A stretch of 64,000 nucleotides of DNA from Apoda limacodes (GCA_946406115.1 OX291548.1:12078373-12142372); one strand, 5' to 3'; positions 36,301 to 46,649 are shown, counted from the first letter of the stretch. Program-made: numbers and translations. The notes: generated by a model not told the origin, from the letters alone.

Positions 36301-39300
36301 CTTTTGCAGTACCTAATTAATTATGAAGAAGTCAGAATTCTCTTTTGTATTGTGTGCTTAAGGCGATCCCTGTGGTCCACTAGCTCCGGCATTAGGTATT
36401 TTTATTTACTGTTCGTAGGAAGCGTATTACAAAAAAACTCAGATATTTATTATAGAAAAAATATAAAACGTTCTGAAAATAGCTTATAACCATTTTCATA
36501 TTTTATTCAATCAAATTTGTGAAATACGGTTTCTACAAACAGTAAATAAAAAAAATATGTAATGGCGGCGCTAGTGGACCGCAGGAATGGCCTTAAAGAT
36601 GGTGACATACTCACACAAGACTGGATAAACGGATAACTACACGATATATATATATATATATACATGATTCATTTATTGAGTTGGTATACCTTATTTACTA
36701 TACACTGTGGAGTGTCCTTACTAGTAACTGATATGTCAAAATTGTTTTAATGTCGTAGTTCAGGTTCTTGCTTTAAGGCGCAGTGACTAGCTTACTAGCG
36801 CCGCCGCCAAAAGATATTCTTTATTTCCTATTAGTTTAAAACACAAACGAAAAATGTGACCATAGGTCCGATAGCAGACACGCTATCTACGAAGGGTGAC
36901 TCAAGGTAGTAATGATAATCAAAAAGAAATAAGGGAATTTTAGTTCAAAAAAAGAATTTATTTCTCTAAATAGTCTTCTAGCAAGTCAATACATTTAGCC
37001 CGTGTTTTTTCTAAAACCACAATTCCCTTTGAAAAAATTTTTTTGCCTTGACCCTCCAAAAACGCCTCTACATCAGTCATCACTTTGTTATCGTCGTCAA
37101 TTGTTTTGCCTCGGAGGTGTTCCTTGAGCCGAGGCAAGAGGTAAAAGTCACTGGGAGCCAGGTTTTGCGAATAGGGCTGGTGTTCGAGCAATTCAAATCC
37201 CGGTTCTTGAATGGCAGCCATCGCGACTTCAGCTTTGTGAGCTGGTACGTTGTCTTGGTGATACAACACTCCAGCTCGCAGTTTGCCTCGTATTTTTTCC
37301 TTGATGGCCTCCCGCAATCTTCTTATTTGGTCTGCGTAGTAAGAGCTCGTAATACCGGCCCCCTTTTTCAAGTCACTCTAATAATTTCTTCAGTGTCCTA
37401 AAAACGGACGCCATAACCTTTCCTGCCGAAACTGACACCTTGAATTTCTTCGGCGTCGGGGAAAAGGCTCGTTACCAAGTCATCGACTGCTGTTTGGTTT
37501 TCGGATCAAAATGGTGAGTACAGTTCTCGTCCATGGAAATGAGACAAAAATAAATCCTTTGCCCAGTGTGCAACTGAAATATGGAGGTGCAGAATCCCCC
37601 AATGTTTCCACTAGGTCGCTGTGTATGTCTTTGGTAGACATTTTCTTTTAAAAAGAGGGACTTGATGAAATCTCTGATTTAGTTTTTTTCCATTTTGAGG
37701 TTTTTTCTTCGACTGTTGGTATTCAAATGAATGTACGTCCCGGGATTTGTGGCCTATTTATATGTTTTTTTTTTTAGTGCTGACCTAGTAGATATATAAG
37801 GAAGAAGAATTTTTTTTTTATATTTTTATGTGCTTTACAAATATCCGATTATCTTTAGTTTTGGATCACCCCTCATACAACTAACAGGTATATTCTAGAA
37901 ACGACGTATAGCGTTCTATAAATAACTTAATATAGAATATCTTTTAGCGACACAGATAGGTAGTCATGGCGCCTGTACACTAAGATGCTGGTTTTCCCCT
38001 TTCGCCTAAAATGTCTCTCCTGACGTGAGTTAATTAGAATTTCCACAAAAACTATAAGAGCTATAAATATACGGCGATGATTTAAACTAACTAGAAGAGG
38101 TTTTGGTCAACTCTAAATTACATTTTGTCAGCTTACAAATTGAGCTATTAGCAAAAATAATTAATGAAATTAAATATATCTGCAGCAATATTAGTAAAAG
38201 AGCAGCAAATTGTGATTTAGGTTTTATCAAATTTTGGGGAGCTTAAAATTAATTTTGATTTGCCAATCCTACCAAAAGCACCAATTTACAAAGGCGTGAT
38301 TTGATTCTGCTAATTTAAATAAAAAATAGGGGTAACGAAAAATTGGTTTTATGAGATGATGATATTGATAGTATAAATTGGTAAGAATTTGGACATCACG
38401 GACTCTCTTGTACAAAGAGCGCTGGCCGCTTTTACCGTCACGGTACTATTAATGATTTAATTCGCAGATCTCTTGCTACTGCTTCCATTCCTGCAATTTT
38501 AGAACCATCTGGCATGTTAAGAGACGATGGAAGAAGGCCAGATGGCGCGACTCTAGTACCGTGGAGTTTGGGACGTACTCTGGTATGGGATGCTACGTGT
38601 GCTGACACAATAGCTCCTTCTTACGTCCAGAGTCGCATATTTTCCTCATTAATTAGTTATAATTACGAGTTGGTGGCGCTTGCTGTGGAAACTCTGAGTC
38701 CATGGTCGTCAAACACTAAGGTTTTTTTAAAAGATTTATCCAAACGACTAGCATCTGGAGACTACAAAGCCGGTCATTACCTCGCTCAAAGGATGAGCAT
38801 CGCCATTCAATGAGGTGATGCCGCTAGTATATTAGGGGAACTTCTGCCAGTCGTCATTACCACCACTGCGAAAGACCGATGGTGACTTGGCCCACAGTGC
38901 AAAAGAGAAAGCCGATCTATTGGGCAGTCTCTTTGCCTCTAACTCGAATGTGAACGACGAAGGCGCTGTACCACCTACTTTACCGTGGTGCGGTAAGACC
39001 ATGTCGGAAATCTCTATAACACAGCGCGAGGTCCGACGGGCGTTGCTTTCTCTAGACGTTCATAAGTCGAGTGGGCCAGACGGCATACCAGCAGTGGTGC
39101 TTAAGCAGTGTGCTCCTGAGTTATGTCCTGTACTCACGCGCCTCTTCACGCTTTCCTACCACACTAGGCAATTTCCGTCTTCATGAAAGACTGCAAATGT
39201 GCACCCGGTGCCCAAAAAGGGCGATAGATCAGATCCATCGAATTACAGGCCTATCGCTATAACCTCTCTCCTCTCCAAGGTGATGGAGCGTGTGATCAAC

Positions 39301-40701
39301 ACACAGCTTTTGAGATACCTAGAAAAACACGACCTGATCAGTGACCGTCAATATGGCTTTCGCCACGGTCGCTCAACTGGTGACCTTCTAGTGTATCTCA
39401 CACACCGATGGGCACTAGCCATTGAGAGTCAGGGGGAGGCATTGGCATGTAGCCTAGACATAGCGAAGGCGTTCGATCGGGTCTGGCACCGGGGTCTTCT
39501 ATCGAAGTTGCCTTCTTACGGAGTGCCCGAGGGTTTGTGCAAATGGGTGGCTAGCTTTTTGTCCGGCAGAAGCATACGAGCCGTAGTTGACGGTAGTTGC
39601 TCTGATAGCATGGACATTAATGCTGGTGTCCCGCAAGGCTCTGTGCTGTCTCCTACGCTGTTTCTACTGCACATCAATGATATGTTGGACATCAACAACA
39701 TACATTGCTATGCAGATGACAGTACTGGAGACGCTTATTACACGGGCCGTGCTAGCATCCCACGTTCCGTTGTGGAGGAAAAGCGTGAAGAACTTGTGTC
39801 TCAAATCGAGATCGGTCTGTCTAAGGTCTCTGACTGGGGGCGGGAAAACTTGGTCCGATTCAACCCTTCAAGACACAAGTCTGCGCGTTCACCGCTAAGA
39901 AAACCCCATTCACTGTAGTCCCACAATTCCAGAACACTCCCCTCTCCAACTCCAAGAGCATTGGGATCCTTGGCGTTGACATCTCCAGCGATGTTCAGTT
40001 CCGAGATCATTTGCTAGACGAGGTAAAGCTGGCGTCCAAAAAACTTGGTGTACTCAACAGAGCGAAGCAGTACTTCACGTCGGGGCAAAGGTTGCTACTT
40101 TACAAGTCGCAAGTCCGGCCCCATATGGAGTACTGCTGCCATCTCTGGGCGGGTGCACCCGGATACCAGCTTGACCCTTTTGACTCGGTTCAACGACGGG
40201 CTGTGAGAATTGTCGACGATCCCAAACTCACTTGCGGTATCGAGCCCTTAAGTCTGAGGAGAGACTTTGCCTCCCTGTGTGTGTTCTACCGCTTGTACAA
40301 TGTATTGTGTTCTGAGGAATTGTTCGAAATGATGCCCACGGCTACTTTCTACCATCGCACCGCTCGCCATCGACAGGGAATTCATTCTCACACTTTGGAA
40401 CCAAAATGGTCGCGTACAGTGCAGTTTCAGAGAAACTTCCTCCCGCGAACCCTTGGGTTGTGGAATGAGCTCCCTGCCAAGGTTTTCTCTAAGGACTACA
40501 GTATGGGGTTCTTCAAAAAAGAAGTTATTAGATTTCTGAAGGGTCGGCAACGCGCAAGTGATGCCCCTAGTGTTGCAGGCGTCCATAGGCTACGGTGACC
40601 GCCTACCATCAGGCGGACCGTAGGCTTGTTTGCCACCTTAGTGGTATAAAAAAAAAAAAAATTATACTTTAGACGAGTAAAAAGCATTCTTACTATAATA
40701 G

Positions 40702-40744
<43 letters not shown>

Positions 40745-43154
40745 GCCTTAGTGGTAGGTTAATTTTATCTATTTGTTATTGTATATATAAAAAAAAAATT
40801 ATGTTATTTTTTTATGAAATATATTTCAAAAATATATTGGGTAATTGGTAAGTCTCTATTCTGTTTACTTGTTGTTTATTAGCGCACACGATCTCACTTT
40901 AGGAGCTTTTTCCACGTCCGCCCAGTTCTGTCCGGTCTTTTGCCACTGCATCTTAAAATGTTTAAGCTTATCCAACCATCTACGTTCGGAAACCACCGCG
41001 ATGCCATTTTTGGTATCTGTGGTCCATATTTTGTCCTGTTGCCTTGGCAGGAGTTAGTTAGGGAAATTTAAATGTTTAAGTTTTCTAACTCTTTGTGCTA
41101 TGTCGACTAAATTTATGGCTTAGAGCACAGAGTGTGAATTTCATTTAAGTTTGGTGAGAATAAAAAGAATATTTTGATTTCTATAATATGTGCAATGCCT
41201 GAACAAATATATCTCGGAGGCACTTTTTACACATAAAAACATATTTTTTGTCATGCATAATAAGGAAGCATATTTCCGAAACTATTCGTCATGTCTAAGT
41301 GAATTTATTTTTGTCCTGAACGATTTCCTTATGTAACTGTTATAGTATTTTTGGAAATCACAAAAATTTAAGTAGGTACCTAGATAATTTTTGTAAAATT
41401 TATTTTCATTCAAATGAAGTAGTTATATTTCCGGCATTATTTGCCCTATTAAGATGAACTAAACACTAACGTGTAGATAGTTTAGTAGACTTTATTTATG
41501 CCTTGGGCAGTATTTTTACAGCTGTAACAATTTTTGCGGAAATTCAAAAACTCGAGTCCGAGGAGACATTAGAAGGGAGTCCTCGATACGGAAAGCTGGA
41601 ATTCTAGGGGTGGGGACCACTTGTGCCAAAAATCAAATTAGGTTATTTATTTTGAAGATAATGTCTATTTGTCCTGTACTATCTAATAAAGCTTTCAAAA
41701 CTATACGTTTTTTATGTCGCAATTTTTCTAGAATGTCCGATAGTGCGACGATGAAGACGTTAATCAAATTCACCTTAAAACTTTTCTTGCTGTCTATGTA
41801 TGTTCAATTCTAACAATATTATAATAACTGCTTGGTGTGCGTAGTAGCGAGCAAATCTTAGTATCAAATAAAATATATCTGGTAATAGTCCTTGTTAATA
41901 TAAAAAACCTACTCGCACATTTTAGGGTGTCGTACCAAGGTGAATTAATAGTGAATTCGTTTTTGTTTCGTCCTCTACGTCATTGTAAATTAACCTTTAC
42001 ATCTCTAAAGCTATCGACACGAAACATTTGTAAGAGAAGAGCTTATTTGGTAGTAAATACATTATTTTAAAGTTTAAAAATGGATCCAAGTCAATATTTA
42101 CCCAATCAAGTGGGAATTATTTATTGTTTAAAAAATCATATTTGATATTTTTTAAAGACAAATCACAAAAACAATCTTCATTTAACCCGAAATTTAGGGT
42201 AAAAAAATATTTAAACTCTGTTCTTGACACATAAAAATTGCATAAAAAAACCAGCCTAGTGCGTCTCTGAGGGTTCCGTAGTGTTAGAATTATTGCAGAT
42301 ATTTTAGAAAACTCGATTTGTTCAAAACAATTTTCGTAGAAAGTATTTATAAAGCTTCATAGATTTTTGGAACACATTGTTAATAAAAGAAAGACTAGCT
42401 TATAACACGCAAAAAATAGATGCACCACATAGAAAGAAAAGTACCTTAAAAAGTTTTAATGAATTTTTAAAAACCAGTTCAATTACACACCAAAAAGGGT
42501 GCGTGCAAAAAAAAAATGTCTTTTTGTTTAATGTATGGAGAAATATTCTTAATTTTTTTAATAATATAAAAACTCGTCGTTTACATGAGATACCTGTTTT
42601 TTATCAAATCAATACGGACGGACAGACGGACGTGATGAAACTCTAGGGGTACTATAGGGATTTTTTTGCTACATGGCTATGGGATGTATTGATATATATT
42701 TTTGGTATATTAGCATTTTTTCTTACTAAGTAATAAACTAGCAAAATTGGCAAAAGTTAAATAAAAATATTTATTAGAATTGATAAGTATTAAGTATATA
42801 ACTATTAACTGAATATTGTAGCCTTTTTATATGAACTCTAAATTAAAGGCCTAACAAAAGCAATCAACTTTAAACCCACCATATAAATGATAAGCTCAAA
42901 ATCCGTCGTCTGATATTACCTTTGCTATAAATAGGGAATAGAGATGCTTGTAGAGTTTTCACTTGTTCTAAATTAGCTATTAACAAATTGTCTTGGAGTA
43001 CAGGATCTCGTGTTGGAAGCTTAAAAGTTATTGTTGTTTTTTCGATATATTCCTTCTGCCTTTGCTCTTCCAATTCAAACATCATGACGATTGCCTGAAC
43101 GCTCTCAAGTTGTCTCCACCATAACATTTTACATACACTACTTGATACCAACAT
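21324..43154 (-). CDS. Cytosolic carboxypeptidase, AGBL2/AGBL3-like (tubulin deglutamylase)
   Basis: M14 zinc carboxypeptidase of the CCP/Nna1 family, which removes glutamates from tubulin tails in cilia and centrioles. Seventeen exons join in phase: 43154-42920, 30889-30714, 30634-30482, 29841-29609, 29183-29037, 28961-28703, 28626-28462, 28359-28244, 27522-27363, 27104-26785, 26677-26551, 26319-26242, 24398-24216, 23274-23126, 22989-22813, 22328-22158 and 21618-21324, giving 1047 residues. RDLFALP and APRWPSECQ (exon 2) mark the CCP2/3 branch. The CCP N-domain has [15 protein letters not shown] and LRTDLYTN...QWFYFRV. Zinc ligands are H413 and E416 (ARVHPGE) and the histidine of DLHAHS (509-511). 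R473 (DLNR) binds substrate and E582 (YTMEAS) is the catalytic base. Residues 656-1047 are a lysine- and serine-rich tail without domains. Exon 1 has no recognisable homology; its link rests on matching phase 1 and the X-box upstream. Confidence 0.88.
22990..23125 (-). other. Intron 14 of the carboxypeptidase gene
   Basis: Bounded by GTAAGG and ...ACAAAG on the minus strand. Short, with no repeat inside. It fixes the phase-2 junction that makes the lysine of PPPK. Confidence 0.6.
23425..23770 (+). repeat. LINE family A 3' end inside a carboxypeptidase intron
   Basis: Shows CTACTTTCTACCATCGCACC, GCTCGCAATCGGCAGGGAAT, GGCAACGCGCAAGTGATGCA and TTGTTTGCCACCTTAGTC, the family A 3' end in plus orientation, antisense to the host gene. 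It has an internal deletion relative to 40300-40650. Confidence 0.8.
23894..24075 (+). repeat. Helitron-like interspersed repeat fragment
   Basis: Starts ACTAGCGGTCCCGGCGAAGG, with ATTTCATTCCAATCGGATGA and GGTTTAGCCTTAGAGCG downstream. These are the hallmarks of a short lepidopteran repeat usually called Helitron-like. Non-coding and intronic. Confidence 0.5.
24489..24775. mobile_element. MITE with about 70-bp terminal inverted repeats
   Basis: The ends read ATATGTCGCAGGCAAATCGT and, reverse-complemented, the same. The first 27 bases are identical and similarity continues with gaps to about 70 bp (TTTCATA...GCCTA...ATCGTAAA.TATGGAA). The 287-bp element lies in intron 12 of the carboxypeptidase gene. 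The interior holds two TTAGG units (GTTAGGTTAGG) and a GCGAAGCGAGCGGAGCG run. No transposase is present. Confidence 0.75.
25060..25690 (-). pseudogene. RTE-type LINE reverse transcriptase fragment
   Basis: On the minus strand, broken frames give [44 protein letters not shown] and VFKKLNF, then [14 protein letters not shown] and [12 protein letters not shown]. This is the order of RTE/BovB palm motifs; the catalytic FADD box reads FAND. Several stops. It sits in intron 12 in the same orientation as the host gene. Confidence 0.8.
27690..27826. repeat. Duplicated exon 8/intron 8 boundary with dead donor, plus palindrome
   Basis: This block repeats 28158-28267, which holds the 3' end of carboxypeptidase exon 8. 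On the minus strand ATACAAAAGTAATGATACG is kept, but the donor GGAG|GTATGT has become GAAG|ATATGT, so it cannot splice. At 27697-27733 a near-perfect palindrome is centred on GATACATTATGTATC. The two blocks are now split by a LINE 3' end (27836-28000). Confidence 0.65.
27836..28000 (-). repeat. Jockey-type LINE 3' end, truncated, in intron 8
   Basis: T-run, then GTTGGCTGATGCACCCATTA, CTTTTGGGGCGAGACTCTGA, and after an internal deletion GCGTGAGTCTCGAACCC and GCCAGGAGGGGAGTTCCCCG, all present at 50520-50735. Same orientation as the host gene. Confidence 0.8.
31090..31556 (-). repeat. GTGCGAG-headed repeat, variant body, in intron 1
   Basis: On the minus strand it starts near 31556 with AAACCGGTCAAGTGTGATTC and GGCTCGCGCACTGAGGGTT, and it ends at TTCCGTACCACAGAACG near 31095 (as read on plus). 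Head and tail match the family at 2142, but the body differs, so two sub-families share the ends. Confidence 0.6.
32625..33350 (+). repeat. Mosaic tandem array of GTGCGAG modules
   Basis: Two modules alternate irregularly: one with AATTCGG(A/G)TAATTTTTT and GGCAAGG(T/A)TTT(T)TATGA, the other with CAAGTGCGAGTCGGACTCGC and TTAATGAAATTTTGGTAAGT...CACACGCCGGGGAAGG. The CAAGTGCGAG core appears at least five times in about 440 bp. The array is framed by CGCAAAATTTGTTGCTAAGC on the left and CACCGGGTCAGCTAGTAA on the right, the two ends of a Helitron-like repeat. Confidence 0.65.
33675..33780 (+). repeat. 3' end of a Helitron-like repeat
   Basis: CTAAATTTCATCTCAATCAG, AGTTTAAGC-like GTTTAAGCGTAAAGAGGTA, ACAGACAGA and the terminus TTTATAATATTAGTATGGAT are typical of this dispersed family. 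Non-coding. Confidence 0.55.
33990..34070 (-). repeat. LINE family A 3' end stub
   Basis: GGCAAACAAGCCGACGGTCC, ACCTGATGGTATGCGGTCAC and CATAGCCTACGGACGCTTGT are the extreme 3' end of family A in minus orientation. Confidence 0.7.
34304..34845. mobile_element. MITE with about 105-bp terminal inverted repeats
   Basis: The left end (TTAATGTGGCAAACTGCATT) and the reverse complement of the right end (TTAATGTGATAAACAGCATT) match and stay alignable through AACACACTGTT.CACACAGT, TACATGAATAGA and AACAT.CT.TATTTC. The element is about 542 bp long and lies in intron 1 of the carboxypeptidase gene. The 91-residue open frame inside (34330-34605, minus) starts at TTG and overlaps the inverted repeat, so I do not call it a gene. 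Confidence 0.7.
34850..36885. other. Intron 1 sequence without recognised genes
   Basis: AT-rich, except for a GC-rich patch at 36110-36220 (GCGCGCGGCGCTGGG, AAACGCGCGCGGGCGCCGCG). A dinucleotide (AT)n run lies at 36644-36662. No coding or RNA signal. Confidence 0.4.
36890..37875 (-). mobile_element. Defective mariner element with TA flanks
   Basis: The ends CGAAGGGTGACTCAAGGTAG and, inverted, TGAGGGGTGATCCAAAAC are imperfect inverted repeats of about 30 bp and both abut TA. The interior carries a mariner transposase pseudogene on the minus strand. 986 bp is shorter than usual for mariner, in keeping with an internal deletion. It sits in intron 1 of the carboxypeptidase gene. Confidence 0.75.
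36958..37730 (-). pseudogene. Mariner transposase, broken
   Basis: The N-terminus reads [20 protein letters not shown] near 37730. The first catalytic Asp lies in [18 protein letters not shown], followed by [17 protein letters not shown]. After stops and a frameshift the rest is open (36958-37371): [16 protein letters not shown], then [19 protein letters not shown]. There are 34 residues between the second and third aspartates, so this is DD34D. The DNA-binding region is largely deleted and stops interrupt the core, so it is inactive. Confidence 0.85.
38385..38836 (+). pseudogene. Retroelement C-terminal fragment with R2-type nuclease-like motif
   Basis: One frame stays open for about 145 codons and then has a TGA at 38811. 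It reads [75 protein letters not shown] and [14 protein letters not shown] recognise this as a domain found at the end of some reverse-transcriptase-like proteins in many invertebrates. RH...ND...RPD followed 15 residues later by D resembles the restriction-like endonuclease of R2-type LINEs, but that assignment is inference. It is cut by the family A insertion at 38837. Confidence 0.55.
38837..40662 (+). mobile_element. LINE family A, 5'-truncated, best-preserved RT
   Basis: Begins at GGGGAACTTCTGCCAGTCGT, inside ORF2, and runs to TTTGCCACCTTAGTGGTATA plus an A-run at about 40648-40662. Endonuclease and 5' UTR are absent, as expected from incomplete reverse transcription. It lies in intron 1, antisense to the carboxypeptidase gene. 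A long (TA)n run follows at 40707-40737. Confidence 0.85.
38887..40598 (+). pseudogene. LINE family A reverse transcriptase, one stop and one frameshift
   Basis: RT blocks in order: [100 protein letters not shown] and [13 protein letters not shown] (the YADD catalytic box), then [17 protein letters not shown] at 39184-39186 interrupts it, and loss of one A in CTTCAA(A)GACACAAG near 39869 shifts the frame. The C-terminal part reopens at 40011-40598 ([36 protein letters not shown]). Only two lesions are visible, so the copy is fairly young. Confidence 0.85.
40665..42235. other. Intron 1 sequence without recognised genes
   Basis: Apart from the (TA)n microsatellite at 40707-40737, only short chance open frames occur. 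Confidence 0.4.
40707..40737. repeat. (TA)n microsatellite
   Basis: An uninterrupted TA dinucleotide run of about 31 bases. A second of about 22 bases is at 46929-46950 and a third of about 19 at 36644-36662. Confidence 0.9.
42240..42670 (+). repeat. Strongly diverged GTGCGAG-headed repeat
   Basis: ACCAGCCTAGTGCGTCTCTG, AGGGTTCCGTAGTG and the CGGACGGACAGACGGACG run keep the family order. The rest has decayed. Confidence 0.45.
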
Positions 43155-43213
43155 TCGCAACTTTTGGGAAAGTTTTTGGGATGTAATAACTACGTCATGG
43201 TGGTGCTTATGCC

Positions 43214-43227
43214 GTTGCCATGGTTAC
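43214..43227 (-). promoter_or_regulatory. RFX X-box upstream of the carboxypeptidase gene
   Basis: On the minus strand the sequence is GTAACCATGGCAAC. This fits the X-box form GTNRCC-N2-RGYAAC at every position. It ends 59 bases before the ATG at 43154, within the usual distance for RFX-driven ciliary genes. An in-frame TAA inside the motif closes the reading frame upstream of that ATG. Confidence 0.65.
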
Positions 43228-43249
43228 GGGAAAATTTTGGGCAGTCTTC

Positions 43250-43845
43250 AATGTCTACGACTGACGGAAAAGCTAGTGGGCTGCGCGGCGGTCGGTACCA
43301 AACTGCCGATGTCAAAAGGGGTCCGTGAAGACGAATGCTTATAATCGTGATTTGTGACAAGCTTGGTATTATTTCTGATGTAATAAGGTTAAATTTTAAT
43401 TAAAAAATTTGACAATTCACTGTAGGTGATTATTTGCATTTTCATATTGACTGAGACGTTCAGATAGACATGCATAATAATAGGTTACAATAATAGGTTA
43501 CAATGTTGTAGATCTGTTGTTCTGTTCATTGTTTTTTAAAATCATGAAAATCTTCACTATATATAATAGGTAGGTATTATTATTATAAGTTTGTAATGTC
43601 ACACACCGCACACTTCGTTATATCTACAAAGTAAGTAAGTAAGTAAGTTTAAATAATGTTATATTTTATTAAATTTGTTACTTTTGGGAACATCATAAAA
43701 TACAAATATTTTATAGTTTTTAATAATAAACAACTGAATAAGTTAAAGTTGTGTGATTTTTGTGTGAACATATATTTTTGACTTCGTCAGAAATGAAGCT
43801 ATCAAGGTATAATCACTATGTAAAACTGCGTGAATCATGGCGACA
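43250..43845. other. Upstream flank of the carboxypeptidase gene
   Basis: No gene is seen. A short (TAAG)n run lies at about 43630-43648 (GTAAGTAAGTAAGTAAG). Confidence 0.4.
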
Positions 43846-43849
43846 CTAG

Positions 43850-44605
43850 CGACTCACACTGGAACGAAAATCGACTTTCATAGGAATTGACTTTTTTAAT
43901 TATCGATTTTCGCGCTTGATATGGCTTCTGTTTACTTTCATTATGTTCAAATAAAACATGTTTTTTCATTTGGCATGAAAACAAACAACTTATAATTTTT
44001 TACCGAAAAATTTGTATGGAGCTGGTACGCAAAATCCGGATATCTCTGGAACCGCAAGGAAAACCGTAATATTCTTGGAGACGGTTGTAGTACTAATTAT
44101 TTGTGATTTTTAGGGTTCCGTACCTGAAAGGTAATTAGGATTAGGAATTTATTAAAATCATCGATTAAAAAGATTGTTTTTTATGACCTTTTAACTTTCA
44201 TATTTTATTATTTATTTTACATTTGTAAGTGACTAACCCTCACGCAATAAGTATTTATTACATTTAGCACTAATACTAAACTAAAAAAACTTTTTCAAAA
44301 AAAAAGCGCAGCAGTTCGCGTTATATAAAGTATGTCTAAAATCACAAATAATTAGTACCACAACCATCTCCAAGGATATTACGGTTTTCTTTGCGGTTCC
44401 AGAGATATCCTGATTTTTCGTACCAGCTCCATACAATTTTTTAGTAAAAAAAATATTTAAGTTGTTTGTTTTCATGCCAAATGAACATACATGTTTTATT
44501 TGAACATAAAAATGGTAAACAGAAACTATATCAAGCGTAAAAAACAATACTTAAAAAATCAATTCATATGTCTTTGAAAGTCGATTTTCGTTCCAGTGTG
44601 CGACG
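43850..44605. repeat. Long inverted repeat, about 265-bp arms and 225-bp loop
   Basis: Left arm 43850-44111 and right arm 44337-44605 are reverse complements with scattered mismatches. Landmarks on both are CACACTGGAACGAAAATCGA, TTGGCATGAAAACAAACAAC, GTATGGAGCTGGTACG, ATATCTCTGGAACCGCA and ACTAATTATTTGTGATTTTA. The loop begins with a fragment of the GTGCGAG-headed repeat (AGGGTTCCGTACCTGAAAGG). A transcript would fold into one long hairpin. A fold-back element or a hairpin-RNA locus are the two readings. Confidence 0.8.
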
Positions 44606-44609
44606 TAGG

Positions 44610-46640
44610 ACTGAATCAGATAAATTGTAAATGTTTTAAAACATAAAGCCAACTTTTTGACAGAAAAATACAGTGTAGGCTTAGTAATTGCCGTTAGCGA
44701 CCTTTGTGTACGGAAACCTAAAAACTAAATGTCCGGCGGTCACAAGCTGCTACTGATGGGCCAAGATAAATAATGGAATATTGCAAAATAAATCGAAAGA
44801 AAAATGTATGGAGGACCAAAAACCTGATCGCTTGGTTCAGTTAAGGCTAGTGGTGTGGTTCACTGTACTGGTACTTGGGGATAACGAATGACATTTTCAT
44901 ACATTTTCTCTATCGACTCGAAAGCCATTTAAAGTTCGTTAATATTTGTCTCAAGGAAGCTACCGAATTTCACCTCAAACTACACACGAAGACCGCCAGA
45001 TAAACAGTCATTAGACAGCCTTATTTTTAATTTTTTAAATTATAATATTATTTTTTCAATATTTATCCTTAATAATATATGTAGGTAGAAATTTCATTGT
45101 ATTTTCGACTTACCCATGGCAGAATGTCTTGTCTGAATTTTACTTGTTGTTTCTTCTGTACACATATTTTTTTTTAATTGTTTTATCATTAGCTCAAATA
45201 TGGCTCTTTGTCCATTTTGATTGATATTTTTTTAATGTAACATTTTCTATAGCACACTAATATTTACAAAATTTTTTAACATTTTGCAGTTTTTGATTAG
45301 TTAGGTATAAAGTATGTGCTAAAGACCTTTAGAGTGATTTCGCTCAGCGCTGCAAAAACAGTCTGTTTCTAGGAAACCTGAAAGGTGACTGCACTTCCAA
45401 GTAATATTGCGTTCTTGTTAAACTTGGCAAAACTTTCAACCCTTACCACATCGCGAGGACGAGTTGATGTCGTTCCGCGAAGTCTGGGAAAGTGTATTTT
45501 GCTATAAAACTGTTATTAAGACTTTTCATTTTACATTTCGTATATCGTGAAATATGTGTCATTTTACAGAAGCGTATATAAATAAACTTACACACCTATT
45601 TAGAATTGGATACCCTTTTAACGCGTAGGTAGTCCTCAGGTAATGAAACAAGTTAATTTCGTATTAAGTGATCTATTAAACTTAATTACTCGTAGCAATT
45701 TTCTCGTAGCATTTGATTAAGGCAGATAAGGTTCAGTACATATTTCGAATTAATTTTTAACAATGTCATCGCTCAATTGCTTTTATTATGCATCTTAGAC
45801 CTAGAACCTTAGCTGCTTTAGGTTTAGGTGCGTGTGTAGTTTCAGACAAAGACTAGGTACAACAAACAATGCAAAGAAATCTCGGTGATTTTATGTTTTC
45901 TATGGAAATACGGAATTCTAAACAAATTTACTAATAGGTATTGTAGTTAAATTTTTTTTGACAGCTCCACGCCTGTAACCACTAAATATCGACCATCCAT
46001 GACATTCGTCATTATGTAGAGCAGCGGTTCTAAAACTTTTTTGATGGTGCTATCCTTTTGAAACAACAAATATTTCATAGAGTTTTAAAATAAACAAACT
46101 ATGTGTTTTGTTAAAATATCACTGACTGTATTGATTCCACTGTTAGATGGTGAAACTGTTTCCATTTAATGGTATTAAGCTGTTTTTCTTTTGAATTTTT
46201 AGCAGACTGCGGCAAAGTCCAAAAGGAGGGTATATGTGTTTGACCTGTATGTATGTGGGACTCTATGTACCCTAGTAACTACTTAATTGTTAAACCGATA
46301 TAAATAAATTATACGTGGTTAGATTCGTCTTAACCACTAGAGTGTCATAGGCTATGTTAAAATTATAGACAATGAAAATGGCGGATTTTTGGAGCCAAAT
46401 TGCTTTTTTGCTTTCAGTTACTTAGATTACCTTAAGTCGTCGGTATTAGCTTTATAAAATGGCTAGCACGAAACCTTGAAAGGAGTCCCTTGAGAATTTT
46501 ATAAAGACAAGAGAGGTGTTATCAACAATACAGGCCAAGATTGATAGACATTTTAAGAATTGAAATCTGCCTTAATAGAAGAATATGGGACAATAATTCA
46601 AGACAAGAATGGGAAATATGTGAACTAACAGACACCAACT
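44610..46640. other. Intergenic AT-rich sequence
   Basis: No coding, RNA or convincing repeat signal. Confidence 0.45.
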
Positions 46641-46649
46641 TTAAAAATG

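Noticed and set aside
42870..43160. Start of carboxypeptidase exon 1 at 43160 (TTG)
   Set aside because: The first true in-frame ATG is at 43154; a TTG start is not expected in an insect gene.
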